Shown here piece by piece: positions 51,181-62,388 of a stretch of DNA of 64,000 bases. Made by a program: the position numbers and the translations under genes. The stretch spans positions 806,001 to 870,000 of the forward strand of contig OY762251.1 of NCBI GenBank assembly GCA_963665395.2, given 5' to 3'. The notes beneath the pieces are model-generated. The model was not told the DNA's origin, searched no databases, and was given only the letters and a program-made list of their open reading frames with translations. Source of the stretch: Bin87 sp963665395 (GTDB lineage: Bacteria > Chloroflexota > Dehalococcoidia > Lucifugimonadales > UBA3495). The stretch's first letter is position 1; every line of letters begins with the position of its first letter.

Positions 51181-53965
51181 AACAGCTCTCGGCATTCCTC
51201 GTTGCCACGCAGCCCAACGTGGCCGCCGCCCTGGCCCTGGACTCCGACAACCCCACTCGTCGGCAATTCCTGGACCGGCTGAAGCGCGAGATTCGCAACC
51301 GTGGCGTCATCGACGTACTGCGGAAAGGCGTCAATCACCAGCAGCACCATGTGGACGTTTTCTACGGCGCCCCCACGCCCGGCAACACCGACGCCGAGGC
51401 CCGTTACGCTCAGAACCGTTTCTCCGTTACCCGCCAACTGCGGTACAGCAAAGATGAAAGGCAACGTGCTCTAGACCTGGCGCTCTTCATCAACGGCCTG
51501 CCCATCGCCACCTTCGAGCTGAAGAACAACCTGACCAAGCAGACGGTCGATGACGCCGTCCAGCAGTACCGGACACGCGCTGCCAACGCGAGGACCTCTT
51601 CCACGTTGGCCGATGCGCTGTCCACTTCGCGGTGGACGAGCAGGAAGTCCAGTTCTGCGCCAAGCTCGCCGGCAAGGCGTCCGTCTTCCCGCCGTTCAAC
51701 AAGGGCAATGACGATGGGGGCGCCGGCAACCCGGTCAACGCCAACGGTCTCAAAACCGACTATCTCTGGCGAGAGGCGCTAACGCCGCGCAGCCTGACCG
51801 ACATCATCGAAAACTACGCTCAGCAGGTCGGCGACGCGCAAATCTGGCCTCGCTACCACCAGCTACAGGTCGTGCGCAAACTGCTCAACGACGCTGCCAG
51901 CAATGGCGCCGGGAAACGCTACCTGATCCAGCACTCGGCCGGCAGCGGCAAATCGAACTCGATAGCATGGCTGTCCCGACAGCTCATCGAACTGGCCGCC
52001 AACGGCCAACCGGTGTTCGACTCCATCGTCGTCGTTACTGACCGCACGGTACTGGACGACCAGATCCACGAGAACATTCGCCAGTTCACGCAGGTGGCTG
52101 CAACCGTGGGCCACGCCGAAACGTCGGCGCACCTGCGGCAACTCATCACCGAAGGGAAGAAGATCGTCATCACCACCGTCCAGAAGTTCCCCTTCATCAT
52201 CGACGCCATCACCAGCGAACACCGCGGCCGGAAATTCGCCATCATCATCGACGAGGGCTACTCCAGCCAGGGCGGCCGCACGGCAGCGGCCAGGAACGTG
52301 ACCCTTGGCAACGCGGTGGACGACGCTGACGACACCTTTGAGGACCGGATCAACCGGATCATCGCAAACCGTCGCCTGCTGGGCAACGCCAGCTACTTCG
52401 CCTTCACGGCCACTCCCAAGAACAAGACGCTTGAACTGTTCGGCGACGCCTCGCCCCAACCGGATGGAACCGTCAAGCGCCGGCCGTTCCACACGTACTC
52501 GATGAAGCAGGCCATCCAGAAAGGCTTCATCCTCGACGTGCTGGGCAGCTACACCACCGTCAACAGCTACTTCGGCCTCGTCAAGGCGATTGACGACGAC
52601 CCGGAGTTCGACTCCAAGCGCGCCCAGCGCCGGCTGCGTCGCTACGTCGAGGGCCACGAGTACGCCGTCCGCCGGAAGGCCGAGATCATCGTGGACCACT
52701 TCCACGAGGCGGTGTTCCGGCCGCGCAAGATCGACGGGCAGGCGCGCGCCATGGTGGTCACCGACGGCGTTGACCGCGCCATGGACTACCACCACGCCAG
52801 CAGCGCCTACATCAAGGAGAACGGCTACCCGTACCGGTCCATCATCGCCTTCTCGGGCGAACGGCAGCATCAGGGCGTGACCGTTTCCGAAGCGTACTCA
52901 ACGGGTTCCCGTCGCGCCAGATTCCTGACAAGATCCAGGAAGACCCTTACCGCATCCTCATCTGCGCCGACAAGTTCCAGACCGGCTACGACGAGCCGCT
53001 GCTCCACACCATGTACGTGGATAAAACGCTGGCCGGCATCAAGGTCGTCCAGACGCTGTCGCGCCTCAACCGCGCCCGTCCCGATAAGACGGATACTTTC
53101 GTGCTCGACTTCATGAACAGTTCGGACGTCATACGCGAAGCGTTCGCGGACTACTACCGAACCTCCATTCTTGCCGAGGAAACCGACCCCAACCAGTTCC
53201 ACGACCTCAAGGCTCAGCTGGACAACGCGCAGGTGTACACTCCCCAGCAGGTGGACGAACTCGTGGAGGGATACCTCAGCGGCAGGGACCGAGGGGAGCT
53301 TGACCCCATTGCCGACGCCGGCGTCGCGCCCTACCTGGCCCTCAGCGAGGACGGACAGGTCGCGTTCAAAGGCTCCGCGAAAGCGTTTGCCTGGCTGTAC
53401 GCATTCCTGTCCCAGGCGCTGCCCTACGCAAACCCGGAGTGGGAGAAACTCTCCATCTTTCTCAACTTCCTCATCCCGAAGTTGCCGGCGCCCGCAGACG
53501 AGGACCTGTCGAAGGGAATCCTCGAGACCGTCAACATGGACAGTTACCGGGCTGAGAAGCAAGCCGCGCAAAGGCTGTCCCTCGACGACGCGGATGCCGA
53601 AAATCGGGCCGGCGCCCACGGGTGACGGTGGCGGTGGCCGGACCGAACCGGAGCTGGAACCCCTGTCCCGCATCATCGCCGCCTGCAACGACGCCTACGG
53701 GACCGACTTCACGGACGCTGACAAGGTCGCCGAGTTGATTCGCACCCTGCCCGACCAAGTGGTCGCCGACACCGCCTACCGGAACGCCCGCCGCAACTCC
53801 GACGCTCAGAACGCCCGCATCGAGCACGACGCAGCGCTCAGGCGATTGATCACGTCCATGGTGAGGACCAACACCGAACTGTTCCGGGCGTACACGGAGA
53901 ACCCCGGCTTCCGGTCCTGGCTCAACGACCAGATGTTTTGGCTCACCTACTTGGACGACGCCTAA
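50961..53965 (+). pseudogene. hsdR: Type I restriction endonuclease HsdR with three frameshifts
   Basis: About 1000 codons of HsdR in four blocks. Block 1 (TNTTERGLEDRIVRLLTDG, DYDRGNCVDLKQLSAFLVAT, ALFINGLPIATFELKNNL) holds the nuclease domain with the PD-(D/E)xK-like ATFELKN. A shift near 51575 leads to block 2 (EDLFHVGRCAVHFAVDEQ, LIQHSAGSGKSNSIAWL Walker A, IIIDEGYSSQ in the DEAD position). A shift near 52895 leads to block 3 (NGFPSRQIPDKIQEDPYRIL, SRLNRARPDKTDTFVLDF). An A4 run at 53600-53603 shifts to block 4, ending LNDQMFWLTYLDDA. No start codon is found in the first frame upstream of 51132. HsdR would translocate and cut unmethylated DNA; this copy cannot be translated whole. Confidence 0.85.
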
Positions 53966-54139
53966 CCGCAAATCTGCGACGAGCAATCTCAGTGAGACCA
54001 TCTACGACTGCCCCACCGACCCCCGCACATCCCAGTTTTCTCACCTCCGTTTCTAGCCCGCGCAATCTGGCAGATCGCGCGGTAGAACGTTTCAAAGTGC
54101 AACAAGGTCCAATGGCCACCACACGGAGCAGTCTTCATC

Positions 54140-55544
54140 ATGGCATTCCAGGACCAAAGCCACATCAACCGTGTACGCGATGCCCTCTGGAGTCGCTCCG
54201 GTAATGGCGCATCCGTAATGGTAGGCAGCGGATTCAGCCGCAGCGCTGTGGCTAGTAGGCCCCAAGCAGACGCCCTGCCAACGTGGGAAGAAGTCACCAG
54301 CCGGCTGCACGATGAGCTGTACCCGATCAAAGGTGATACAGGCGGTCCAGACCAGCTGCGAACCGCTCAAGAGTACGAATCTGCGTTTAGCAGAGGCGCA
54401 CTGTACGCCGCGCTCCGCCAACTGGTCCGGGATGAAGAATACCATCCTGGAACTACTCATCAGCGATTGCTGCAATTGCCCTGGCAGGACATCTACACCA
54501 CTAAACTGGGACACCCTCTTGGAACGAACACGGCGCAGTGTTGTGGAACGCCAATACAGCGTCATCATCAACATGGACGAGATCCCAATGGGAAAGCGTC
54601 CTCGAATAGTTAAACTACACGGCTCATTCCCAGCGCAGTTTCCGCTCATCGTGACCGAAGAGGACTACCGAACCTACCCAACGAAATTCGCTCCTTTCGT
54701 CAACACAGTACAGCAGTCAATGATGGAAACAGTGTTCCTATTGATTGGGTTCTCTGGTGACGACCCTAATTTCTTGAAATGGTCAGGCTGGGTGCGGGAC
54801 CACTTAGGGGCTTCCGCCCCGAAAATCTACCTCGCCGGGTACCTGGAGATGTCCCAACACCGGCGGCGTATGCTGGAAGAACGCAACGTGGTGCCAATCG
54901 ACTTGGCGCAACATCCTCAAAGCAACAGGTGGAAGGAGCAAAACCTGCACCACCGGTACGCTACCGAATGGCTTCTCCATACCCTCGAAAACGGGGAACC
55001 CTACGACATTACCGATTGGCCCTTGTTGCCAAGCCAGCAACCAATTGAAATAGCCCCCATCTTCCAACCGATGGACACCGTAAGCTCAGTGCTCCCCAAA
55101 ACCGAACCGGAAACATGGGAACCAATGGAACCGGCCTCTGTGGAGGAAGTCAAAGAGACCACCGCAGTCTGGCGGCACAACAGACTGATGTACGCAGGCT
55201 GGCTAACCGTGCCCAGCACCAATCGCCACGGCGTGGATTGGAAAACTAACGAGTGGGGACACAAGATACTGCTGTCACTCCCAAACCTTACGCTGATCGA
55301 ACCGCTGAATGCGATTAGGGAATTGGTATGGCGGGAAGAAGTCCTGCTCGTGCCGATGCACCCTCATTTTGAGTCTGCAATAGAGGAAACGCTAAATACG
55401 ATTGACTGCCAAGGCCACAGATTGGACGGCGCACACGCTCCGAACGAAGATTGGACCACCATCCGTGAAAGCTGGCGCAACGTCGCTGCTGCTACGGTAA
55501 CGGCAGCGAGGTACCGCCTCGACCGAGACTCATTTGAGAAGTGA
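54140..55544 (+). pseudogene. SIR2-domain defence protein with one frameshift
   Basis: From ATG 54140 the frame reads the nucleotide-binding start of a SIR2 domain, GASVMVGSGFSRSAVASR. At 54503-54505 an extra A shifts the frame; with one A fewer, DIYTTNWDTLLERTRRSVVE results, and the second frame runs on through IVKLHGSFP and VFLLIGFSGDDPNFLKW, all SIR2 signatures. A C-terminal domain of about 180 residues (after residue ~285) is unrecognised (YAGWLTVPSTNRHGVDWK). SIR2-type proteins in phage defence destroy NAD+ on activation. It is followed after 12 bp by a large helical gene. If the extra A is an assembly error, the protein is intact at about 467 residues. Confidence 0.8.
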
Positions 55545-57057
55545 ACGACGGCGTTGATGGCATTCCAAAACGAAGACAGGGACATCCACCACCGAATTCG
55601 GCACGAAAGATGCCTCTGGGCAATCTACGATTTCGACTTCAACTCACTCAACGACTTGTTGGCGGATTGGCAAGCCGAAAACTGCGATCCGGCTTGGATG
55701 ATGCGCAAGTCAGCCGTGCTCTGGGAAGCTGGTCAAGACGACGAAGCCGAGGAGTTGCTCCAGCGCGGCATAGCAGCCATCCGAGCAATGCCAGACGACG
55801 AAAGTAGCGTAGCCGGCCCGTCGCGGGAAGCGTGGGCTACACTGGTTGCATTGAGCTGGGACAATCGCCAGACGCTTCTCAAGCGTCTCAGAGATCTGTC
55901 ACCTTTCCGATGCGACGTATTCGACGAGCGTCAGTCAGTCCTGGATGCCATGGGCCAAAACAGGACGGAAGACGAACCTCCCGCATTCGACATCAACAGG
56001 CGGCGCGGAACCAACATTCGTTTCATCAACTACGATCCACAGGCCGCAGCCTATAGAGCCATCCGCCTAGCCGAGGTTGCCGGCGTACCTCCTTTCGCCA
56101 CTGCACTGGCTACGAACGTAAGAATTGCGACGAACGTGTGGGCTGGCGTCCTGGAGAAAGCAGCCGACGAGATGGCTGACGAAAACTTGGAATTCGCCAT
56201 ACGTCTTGTTCTGCGGACTAGCAGTAGGCACAACGACAAAACGCTCGACAGAGTGCTGTCGCGGGCAAGACTGGCAACTTTGCAGACCGCCCAAGCTGAG
56301 CGATTGGCCGAAGGTTGCCTGAGAATCATCAGCAAGGCGTTGGCAAATCCAGTAGCCGAGTCCTTCCGATCAAGAACCGGAGCCGCGATTGAAGCACTGT
56401 CGCGCCTCGCTATCAGGGTGGGCTCCGACCTGTCAGAAACCATCTTGGAAAAAGCGCTGGAATTCTGCCAAGACCCTCAACTACAGAGGGGAGTCTGGGC
56501 TACGGTAATTCGACATCTGCTGGAACGCTCATGGGCAGCGCTGCCCGACGAGTGCCGTCACCGGCGTGCTCTTGACTTCCTGAACGCTCCGATAGCCGGG
56601 ATGGACAGCGAGCCCCCGCTCGAGTACGTATGGGCAGACCCTGTCGAACTGTTCGTCAATGACGGTACTTCCCTGCGACGCACATCCAGCAACGAACATC
56701 AGTGGAAATCTGCCGTTGACCTAGTAACGCGAGCGTTAGCTGGTAACGCTACCGTTCGACGCAGAGCATCCATCAGGATGATCCCGCTGGTGGATTCCGG
56801 TTTGCTGACGGACGGCGAATCGCAGGAGATTGCAAATTCGCTTTGGAGCGAACAGCACACTCCCCCTGATGGACTGCCGGCCAACGTTGCGACGCCTGAT
56901 TGGGCACTCTTGACCCTGCCGGAAGCCATGCCGGCTCTGGCGCAGAAGCACTTCATCGCTAAATGGATTACAGCAGACGACAAGACCGGGTGGCAGCACA
57001 AGGGTTCAATCCAGATCTTCGGAAACTCCACTAACGGGTTAAACCATGATACCCAAG

Positions 57058-58514
57058 CTGGACTTTGTACGTTCAAGCGGCGTAGGCGAGGGAATCGATA
57101 AGCCGAGCGTACAATTCGGGAACGGGTTTTCCCCGGTCACAGTCGGATAACGACATTGAAAAACTGTCCGAAGCCAGCCACAGGTGGCGTCGCACCAGGG
57201 CGATGGCATCCACGAAAGTGGGGGCGGGTTTGGCGTACCAGGCCGCCGTGCGCTGGGTGATGGGGCTCTCTTGTTGCAGCGAGTGTGCCGCCAGGGCGAT
57301 CCAGGAAAACAGACCCATCAGGACGGGCGTGGTGCGGGCAATGGCGCGATCCGACCATTGGCGCTGAGTTTCCACGCCCAAGTGAGCCCGTACTTCCTGG
57401 TAAGTGACCTCCAGCTGCCAACGCAGCACAAACCACTCCAGGATCTGGACTGGGGCGACCGACTCATCAGTGCAGAGCAGGGCCTGAGTGTCCAGTTCAC
57501 CTTTGGGGTCTCGGACCAGCGCCCAGCGGATGGGTACGGGCGGTTTGCCGGGGTGGTACCAGAGGGCGGTCTGCGAAGCCAGTTCCAGCGTGCGCATGGT
57601 GCCGTCGTACCAGGACACCGACGCGGTGTCCCAGAGCAGCTCGGGATCGTCAAGGCGTTGCTTGAGGGTGGGTTGACGTGCCCCCTTGACCCGAGGGCGA
57701 CCGGTTTGGCCCGGTTGACGGGGTGGCGCGGGATCGTAGAGACCGGCATCCAGGCGCAGCCTGGTGATGAGGGTTACGGGTTCATGGAGGGACTGGCAGA
57801 AGTAGAGCAAGTCCAGGACGGCATAGCCATTGTCGCCCACCACCACCAGGGGGCGATGGGGCAGCCAGCGGCGCAGCAGCAGGATCATCTGGCGAGCCCA
57901 GTCGGTGAGTTTCTTGTGCCGGCGTCCCTGCCTTTGGTGATAGCGTTCCGATGGCGCCAGCGCGGTGAGCAAGGGCAGGGCCCAGAACCGTCCCGCCCAG
58001 GGGATGCGTCCCAGCCACATCAAACTGATCCAGCGCAACCCGCTGGCCTTGACCGTATAGCTGCGGCTGGAACGCACGGCGTCTCGGTAGACACCCAGAG
58101 CGTTGATCTTTGGACCCTGCCGACGCTCCAGGGTTTCGTCGATACCGAACACCAGCGGACCGTCGCCGTGGTCGAGATGTTGAAGCAGCAACCTGAGCAA
58201 GACCTGGGACGCCCCAAGGGGCGACCACGCCGCCCGGTTCAGCACGTGATGGTAGCGGGCATAGTTGCGGTCGCCGCTGAGGCCCATGACCCGCAACGCC
58301 GCGGCCACTGTGCGCTGGCCCGGCGTCAGGATCGCGCCGACCAATAGGACCTGAGCCTTTTGCCAGGTTCGGTTTTGGAACAGCATGGCGAAGGGAAAGA
58401 GAACAGTTACAATGGCATCGGGCAGGGTGAGCACGAATTGACCTACGGTGAGTTGTGGGGTCAAACCAGCTTACCCTGCCGCTTTCATTTTTCTAGTTTT
58501 TGTACAAAGTCCAG
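57058..58514. mobile_element. IS4/IS701-type insertion sequence
   Basis: A 1457-bp element with 13-bp perfect terminal inverted repeats (CTGGACTTTGTAC and its complement), flanked by the direct repeat CCAAG (57053-57057, 58515-58519). It encodes one transposase on the minus strand. Excision with one target copy restores the host reading frame. Confidence 0.85.
57073..58464 (-). CDS. DDE transposase (IS4/IS701-like)
   Basis: A 463-residue transposase in an intact frame, starting at TTG 58464. The DDE residues are seen in VFGIDETLERRQG, VVVGDNGYAVLDLL and QLEVTYQEVRAHLGVETQRQ. The N-terminal helix bundle (LTPGQRTVAAALRVMGLSG) and the long insertion between the second Asp and the Glu (about 180 residues) fit the IS4/IS701 group. 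It lies in antisense to the host gene. The intact frame and exact inverted repeats suggest a recent insertion. Confidence 0.9.
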   Translation of the reverse strand: MTPQLTVGQFVLTLPDAIVTVLFPFAMLFQNRTWQKAQVLLVGAILTPGQRTVAAALRVMGLSGDRNYARYHHVLNRAAWSPLGASQVLLRLLLQHLDHGDGPLVFGIDETLERRQGPKINALGVYRDAVRSSRSYTVKASGLRWISLMWLGRIPWAGRFWALPLLTALAPSERYHQRQGRRHKKLTDWARQMILLLRRWLPHRPLVVVGDNGYAVLDLLYFCQSLHEPVTLITRLRLDAGLYDPAPPRQPGQTGRPRVKGARQPTLKQRLDDPELLWDTASVSWYDGTMRTLELASQTALWYHPGKPPVPIRWALVRDPKGELDTQALLCTDESVAPVQILEWFVLRWQLEVTYQEVRAHLGVETQRQWSDRAIARTTPVLMGLFSWIALAAHSLQQESPITQRTAAWYAKPAPTFVDAIALVRRHLWLASDSFSMSLSDCDRGKPVPELYARLIDSLAYAA

Positions 58515-59384
58515 CCAAGATGTGGACAGCATCCTTTGGCAGGTCGGAGCGGCAATGGTAAGCCTTCGAAGCCGCGGGCAGCGGCTGGAGCTACTGGACC
58601 CAGAAAAGTCAAACCTCCAGAAAATGATCGAGATCTGGACTGACGCGGTCATTCCGGATATTGCTGCGCCTGATCATCCACTTTTCCTGCTACAGGTAGG
58701 CAGCCTTCACAAGGCGCGCACCCAAGAGGTGCCCCAAGTACTCCCTGCAATCGTCGGAGAAATAGGACTATCCCAAGAAGCAGGCGAAAAACTCTACGCA
58801 AAAATGCAGGATTTGAACCAAAACAAGTGCCAGCGCTCAAGTTAGCCGCGAGCGTGGTCAGAGCCACACCTAAGCGGTTGGGTGAAGTTGCTACGGCACT
58901 GCGGGTTGGAATGACATCCAACGAAAAAGACTTGGCGACCGACGCCGTAGAGGGAGTGCGTCTGTGGATTGAGGCAACGCTGGATGCTGAATCTTGCATA
59001 CTTAGTCCGCCAGACGACTTGGTGCGAGAGATCGGAATTTCCATCGCTTCGCGCAGGAGTCCGGTACTACCGGGTGCCCTTGCCACAGCACGGTGGATAT
59101 TCGCAAACGGAAGTCAAATTCACAAGGAAATCATCCGACAGTTAGCGCAAGACGGACTCAACTACCTCGTTGAGGAGCTCCGCTACGACCGTAAGCACGA
59201 CGCCCCAGACGAAGTTCCCTTGCAACGGCTTTTCTGCGCACAACTGGCGGAAGCCATGGCAAAGGACGGGACGCAACACTCCGTTGTTGCCAAATGGCTG
59301 GAAATAGCCAAGGAAGACCCTCTACCGGAAGTCCGTAATGCCGTTGCAGAGCAACAGGAGGTCAAGGCAGACGGAAACCCCTAG

Positions 59385-60055
59385 CGCTCAGAAAAATGAT
59401 GACGCCAGTCCGTAGGGCGGGCGAATCCTCCGCTGGGATAGTGAACCCTCCGGTGACCAACGGCGGCGGACGCTCTTGACGGCGGGGACGGCGGGAGTCA
59501 GGGCGGCACACTACGAAGCCTTCACAGCCGTCCCCTGGTCGGCACACCCGGAACGCAAGCATCGCAGCGGCGCAGTTCGTCTACCGATCATGCGCCGCCC
59601 ATGCTATCCGTCCGAATCCAGCGTCCGAGAGTTTCCAATATCCTCCATCTTGCACCGGACCCAGCGACGCAGGCACTGCCCTCATCGCCGACGGGACGAT
59701 ACCGCTCATCTTTTGCCTCAACCGGCGAGTAGCGTCGCTCGACCACCCAAATTCCTCGCAATGGCGGACCCTGCCCACACGCGCAATGAGGTTTGGTCCT
59801 TGCCTGGGTTCACTCAACGCTGGCGTGTGTTGACGATGCTACCCAGAGCACGCCTTAGCCACTGCATGATACGATTATGTTAACAAACTCCAGTCAGCAG
59901 GCCGGTCCACCAAGCGACGCTGTAAGTTTGCCGTAGATGCCGATTTCGGCGGCGAGAGTGCCTGAGGTTCGGCTTACGAATAAAATGAATTGCCGTGGCG
60001 CTCTGTGGGAACTGCGACGTAACCAATCTCCACGAAAATCGACGGTGAACACGCT
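59385..60055. other. Gap between the SIR2 locus and the integrase
   Basis: No convincing gene. Frames in this stretch are short and compositionally unlikely. No repeats of the families described here were recognised. This is a possible location for the attachment site of the island, but no direct repeat was found. Confidence 0.35.
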
Positions 60056-61240
60056 ATGACAGGAAGCATCAGACAGCGCAGCGCCAACAGCTGGGAAATC
60101 ACCATTGACCTCGGACGCGACGAGCGCGGCAAACGCATCCGGCGCTTCGTCTCGGTGAAAGGAACCAAGAAGCAGGCCCAACAGCGGTTGCGTGAATTGC
60201 TCACCGAGCTGGATGGCGGCATCGTACCGTCCACCGAACGCATCATGATGCGCGATTGGTTCCAACGGTGGTTGGCGGATTGCGTCGAGGGGCATCTCGG
60301 CCTGGCCACCTAGGACCGCTATCGCGGCATCGTCAAAAACCACCTGATTCCGGCAATTGGCCACATCGAATTGAAGCGGCTCAGCCCGACCCACGTTCAG
60401 ACCTTGCAGACCGGCCTGCTGGACAACGGGACGGACCCCAGGGGCGTCAACCTGGTGCGCACCGTGCTTTCCGGAGCCATCAAACACGCCCTGAGCCTGG
60501 AACTGATCCTGAGAAATCCCGTCTCGGCAGTCAAGCCGCCTTCCGAACCGGACCGGGAGGTCCAGCCGCCGCCCATGAATGCCGTCACCCAGATGCTGGA
60601 ACTGGCCAAACAGCTGGACGACTGGCTGTATCCCGCGCTGTACCTGCTGGTGTACACTGGGATACGCCGGGGGGAACTACTGGCCCTGCGCTGGGACGCG
60701 GTGGATCTGGAAAAAGCTGAAATCCACATCACGTCGTCTCTGGGCCGACGTTCCATCGGGCTGCATCTTTCAAAACCCAAAACCGTTCGCGGAAACCGGA
60801 CCGTGAACCTCGACGCCAGCATCGTGGCGGTGTCGCGCCGGCACAAGGAACGCCAGGACCTTGAGAAAGCTGAGTTGGGCGACGCGTACGCTGACAACGG
60901 CATCGTGTTTGCGGACCCGTTGGGCCAATGGCTCAATCCCATGAAAATGACCCGAAGGGTGCATAGCCTGGGCAAGAAGGTCGGTCATCCGGAAGGGAAA
61001 CCCCACAACATCCGCCATTGCCACGGCTCGGTCACCGTTGAGCAGGGAACCAATCCGGCAGTGGTGTCAGAGCGACTGGGGCACTCCAACCCGACCATCA
61101 CCATGAGGATCTACGCCCGCGCCCTGCCCGGCTGGCAGCATCAGGCGGCGGACGATTTTGCCCGGACCATGGCGGAGTCCCAGGATGGTTCGGAGGACTT
61201 GATCGGTGGCGACGAGGCTATTGATACCGTAGCCGCGTGA
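60056..61240 (+). pseudogene. Tyrosine recombinase (phage-type integrase) with in-frame TAG
   Basis: A 394-codon integrase. The N-terminus SIRQRSANSWEITIDLGRDE then GTKKQAQQRLRELLTELDGG is the arm-binding domain. At 60311-60313 a TAG interrupts HLGLAT and the same frame goes on with DRYRGIVKNHLIPAIGHIEL. The catalytic domain is complete: YTGIRRGELLALRW (Arg), KPHNIRHCHGS (H-x2-R), LGHSNPTITMRIYARAL (His and nucleophile Tyr). Only the core-binding domain start is affected. It marks the right edge of the accessory region; a readthrough or internal start product would lack the arm-binding domain. Confidence 0.85.
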
Positions 61241-61477
61241 TTGCCGACCAAATGCCGACCAAATTGACAGAACCGGAGGATACCGGACAGCTCGCCACCG
61301 CGGATTTGAGTAGGGATCGCACACTTGACAGCACCCCACGAGCGGGTATATTCAAATCCGCCCCTCGGCACCGTCTTCTCGGTAAGCCCTAAACCCTCTT
61401 TGGATTGGGTATCCATAAGCGTTACGGCGGCAGCAATGCCGCCATTACTGGCGGCAAACGCTAACTGGAGATATGCA

Positions 61478-62251
61478 ATGAACAATCGTGAAGAACTCAG
61501 GCGCAAGGGCAATGAGATACGGGAACGCCTGCAACACGGCGCCTACCCGGCGCGGGAGAGGCCCCGGGCGACGGCCAGCATTCCGGGCCTGAGAAACTAC
61601 ACCGGGGAGGCTATCTTCGGCGCGGTGTGGGCCCGTCCCGGCCTGGACATCCGCTACCGGATGCTGGCGACCCTGTCCGTCCTGACCTCGCTCCAGCGCC
61701 TTGCGCAGTTTCAGACCTATGTACATAGCGCGCTGAACCTGGGATTGAGCCCGGAGGAGATCCAGGAAGTGCCAATCCATTGCTCTCTCTACGCCGGGTT
61801 CCCCTCGGCGGTGAACTCCCTGGAAGTGGTACATGAGGCTTTCCGGGAGCGGGGAATCGAGGCGCCGCAGACGGAAGTGCCTGAGGTCAGCCTGGAGGAG
61901 ATGGAAGCGCGAGGACGCCAGCTTCGTGAACAGCTCTTCGGGGCCGAGGGACAGCAGGGTTACGCCAGCGCGTTGGAAGACTTGGCGCCGGACCTGCGGG
62001 TACTTACCTACCAGTACGGGTTTGGGGAAATCTTCTTCCGCCCCGGTCTGGACCTGAAATCCCGGGTAGTGTGCGCAACGGCTGCGCTCACGGCGTTGCG
62101 GGCCGATGGCCAGTTGCGGAACCTCCTGCGCGCCGGGCCTCGGGTGGGCCTCTCCAAGGAAGAGATGGTGGAGGCGCTGATCCAGACCGGAGGATACGCG
62201 GGCTATCCGGCGGCGCTGAACGCCATCTCCATAGCGGCCGAGGTCTTGTAG
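61478..62251 (+). CDS. Tandem carboxymuconolactone decarboxylase-like protein
   Basis: A 257-residue protein with two CMD/AhpD-like units: GAVWARPGLDIRYRMLATLS with TSLQRLAQFQTYVHSALNLG and EEIQEVPIHCSLYAGFPSAV in the first, and GEIFFRPGLDLKSRVVCATA, ALRADGQLRNLLRAGPRVGL, and EALIQTGGYAGYPAALNAIS in the second. The second unit lacks the Cys of AhpD, so a peroxide-reducing role is unlikely; the fold is used in gamma-carboxymuconolactone decarboxylation. The start is ATG 61478, with GGAG upstream. The intergenic stretch 61241-61477 holds no gene. Confidence 0.85.
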   Translation: MNNREELRRKGNEIRERLQHGAYPARERPRATASIPGLRNYTGEAIFGAVWARPGLDIRYRMLATLSVLTSLQRLAQFQTYVHSALNLGLSPEEIQEVPIHCSLYAGFPSAVNSLEVVHEAFRERGIEAPQTEVPEVSLEEMEARGRQLREQLFGAEGQQGYASALEDLAPDLRVLTYQYGFGEIFFRPGLDLKSRVVCATAALTALRADGQLRNLLRAGPRVGLSKEEMVEALIQTGGYAGYPAALNAISIAAEVL

Positions 62252-62253
62252 AT

Positions 62254-62353
62254 TGTCAGAAGCAGGATTTACCGGATTGGATGATCCCCTGCCGTCGAAC
62301 GATCTTAATCCTGGTAATCCGTCAAATCCTGGTAATCCTGCTTCTGACATTCC
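62254..62353. repeat. Full copy of the TCAGAAGC-type dispersed repeat
   Basis: About 100 bp with complementary ends TGTCAGAAGCAGGATTTACC and CCTGGTAATCCTGCTTCTGA. A related copy is at 2594-2707, and single arms occur at five other sites. It follows the CMD gene directly and could form a hairpin terminator. Confidence 0.7.
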
Positions 62354-62388
62354 TCATAATATAGGCCACCACCGCCGGGAGGACCGTT

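Larger units (their letters stand above)
55557..59384 (+). pseudogene. Large helical-repeat partner of the SIR2 gene, split by an insertion sequence
   Basis: A gene of about 790 codons following the SIR2 gene. The first 500 codons are helical, TPR/HEAT-like (LLADWQAENCDPAWMMRKSA, EAGQDDEAEELLQRGIAAI, RNAVAEQQ-type ends). At 57058 an IS interrupts ...NHDTQ; after removal of the IS and one CCAAG target copy the frame joins exactly to DVDSILWQVGAAMVSLRSRG. A second lesion, an A5 run at 58800-58804, needs one more A to join LYAKN to AGFEPKQVPALKLAASVVRA and the rest to 59384 (LATDAVEGVRLWIEATLDAE). No catalytic motif is visible; as the partner of a SIR2 effector it could be the sensor. Unknown family. 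Confidence 0.7.

Noticed and set aside
57184..58347. 387-codon plus-strand frame over the IS transposase
   Set aside because: Shadow of the transposase; the real DDE motifs are on the minus strand.
45178..60313. TAG read as an amino acid, since hsdM and the integrase both have in-frame TAG
   Set aside because: TAG is used as a normal terminator elsewhere in the window, for example at 2236-2238, and the two positions do not require the same residue.
61342..61372. tRNA-3'-end-like sequence (TTCAAATCC ... TCGGCACC) after the integrase, possible attachment site
   Set aside because: The bases around the T-loop-like TTCAAAT do not pair as a T-stem, and no second copy was seen in the window.
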